6,512 nucleotides of DNA from Verrucomicrobia subdivision 6 bacterium BACL9 MAG-120507-bin52 (GTDB lineage Bacteria > Verrucomicrobiota > Verrucomicrobiia > Methylacidiphilales > Verrucolacustridaceae). The stretch is taken from assembly GCA_001438005.1 (NCBI GenBank), contig LIBO01000060.1, forward strand, positions 1 through 6,512, read 5' to 3'. The notes below the pieces were generated by a model. The model had not been told where the DNA came from, ran no database searches, and saw only the letters and a list, made by a program, of their open reading frames with translations. How positions within the stretch are numbered: the stretch's first letter is position 1; each line of letters starts with the position of its first letter. This document shows, piece by piece, positions 5,722 through 6,512 of the stretch. A program made the translations under genes and the position numbers.

Positions 5722-6512
5722 ATGGCGATTTCCAAAGATAAGATTGTTCCGATCAATGTTGCGGATGAGATGCAGAAGTCGTTTCTCGACTACTCGATGT
5801 CCGTCATCATCTCACGGGCCTTGCCCGATGCCCGGGATGGTCTGAAGCCTTCGCAACGCCGCATTTTATATGCGATGGATGGGTTGGGTGTTCAGCCGAA
5901 TCGAAAGCCGGTGAAGTGCGCGAAGATTGTCGGAGAGACAATGGGAAACTTTCATCCCCACGGCGACATGGCGATCTATCCGACGTTGGTGGGGATGGGA
6001 CAGTGGTGGGGGATTCGGCATCTTCTGATTGAGGGAAGAGGCAACTTCGGTTCGATTGACGGTGATCCGCCTGCGTCGATGCGATACACGGAGGCCCGAT
6101 TGCACCACTTAGGGGCGGCTTTGATGAACGATATGGATCGGGACACAGTGGATTTTGTTCCGACGTATGACGAACGACTGACCGAACCGGTGGTTCTGCC
6201 GGCCTCTTTCCCAAATTTGATTGTGAACGGTGGAACAGGCATCGCGGTGGGTATGGCGACGAATATCCCGCCGCACAACCTGGGGGAGACGATTGATGCG
6301 ATTGTGGCGCTGATTGAAGATCCGAAGCTCACAGCGGAGCAGATTTTAAAAATCATGCCTGGGCCGGATTTTCCCACGGGTGCGTTGATTTGTGGAAAGG
6401 AGTCGATTGCCTCGTACTACAAGACAGGGCGGGGATCTTTGAAGCTGAGGGGTAAGGTTTCAGTGGAAGACGGGCGTTCAGGCAAGCAGCAGTTGGTGAT
6501 TACGGAAGTGCC
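5722..6512 (+). CDS. gyrA: DNA gyrase subunit A, N-terminal part (cut by window edge)
   Basis: This is the DNA-cleaving subunit of gyrase, partner of the GyrB encoded just upstream. The frame stays open from ATG 5722 to the right edge (263 codons plus two bases). The start of the winged-helix (5Y-CAP) breakage-reunion domain is seen: SYSM-like FLDYSMSVIISRALPDARDG (21-40), LKPSQRRILYAM (41-52), the recognition helix HPHGDMAIYP (78-87), EGRGNFGSIDGD (104-115) and SMRYTEARL (119-127) with the catalytic Tyr at 122, the same number as in E. coli. Further family blocks are VDFVPTYDE (143-151), FPNLIVNGGTGIAVGMATNIPPHN (163-186, tower-side region) and MPGPDFPTG (212-220). Full-length GyrA is usually over 800 residues, so the C-terminal DNA-wrapping domain lies outside. 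Spacing to gyrB is 17 bp, so the two are probably co-transcribed; GAGAGA (5709-5714), seven bases before the ATG, is a weak ribosome site. Met83 and Pro87 are unusual in the quinolone-interaction positions. ParC is less likely given the gyrB neighbour and the GyrA-like motifs. Confidence 0.97.
   Translation, partial: MAISKDKIVPINVADEMQKSFLDYSMSVIISRALPDARDGLKPSQRRILYAMDGLGVQPNRKPVKCAKIVGETMGNFHPHGDMAIYPTLVGMGQWWGIRHLLIEGRGNFGSIDGDPPASMRYTEARLHHLGAALMNDMDRDTVDFVPTYDERLTEPVVLPASFPNLIVNGGTGIAVGMATNIPPHNLGETIDAIVALIEDPKLTAEQILKIMPGPDFPTGALICGKESIASYYKTGRGSLKLRGKVSVEDGRSGKQQLVITEV

Overview
The window holds five protein-coding genes and one tRNA gene. They are mostly well-known housekeeping functions, and I see no mobile element, CRISPR array, defence cassette or obviously new system. 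The organism looks like a Gram-negative-type bacterium, most likely in or near Verrucomicrobiota. That rests on three things recalled from family knowledge, not searched: GyrB is 844 residues long with the large insert after the TOPRIM core, followed by a Lys/Glu-rich linker; the GyrA helix reads HPHGDMAIYPTLV followed by a DPPASMRYTEARL block; and GlgC is of the plant/cyanobacterial/chlamydial kind. Genus cannot be read from this window. Base composition looks moderate to slightly GC-rich by eye, with a purine-rich + strand.

Layout. Positions 1-457 (minus strand) carry the first 152 codons of glmS, which runs off the left edge. A 41-bp gap separates it head-to-head from glgC (499-1785, plus). 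A tRNA-Gly with anticodon CCC follows at 1834-1904, then an AI-2E/PerM-family membrane protein gene (2002-3048). A 121-bp AT-rich spacer (3049-3169) with promoter-like boxes and a perfect short inverted repeat precedes gyrB (3170-5704). After 17 bp comes gyrA (5722 onward), which is cut by the right edge after 263 codons. No stretch over 300 bases lacks a gene.

How the genes relate. GlmS and GlgC both draw on the hexose-phosphate pool: fructose-6-P goes to glucosamine-6-P for the cell wall, and glucose-1-P goes to ADP-glucose for glycogen. Their divergent arrangement suggests, but does not prove, shared control. gyrB and gyrA form a compact pair encoding the two DNA gyrase subunits. The permease lies on the same strand but looks transcriptionally separate from gyrBA because of the AT-rich spacer.

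The points most worth a second look are: GyrA has Met83 and Pro87 where quinolone-binding Ser and Asp/Glu usually sit, plus Gly91 in place of a DNA-contacting Arg; a promoter-like element sits so close to glmS that its mRNA could be nearly leaderless; good Shine-Dalgarno sequences are generally absent; GlgC keeps the two activator-site lysines known from cyanobacterial enzymes; and a hairpin-forming inverted repeat lies in the gyrB leader.
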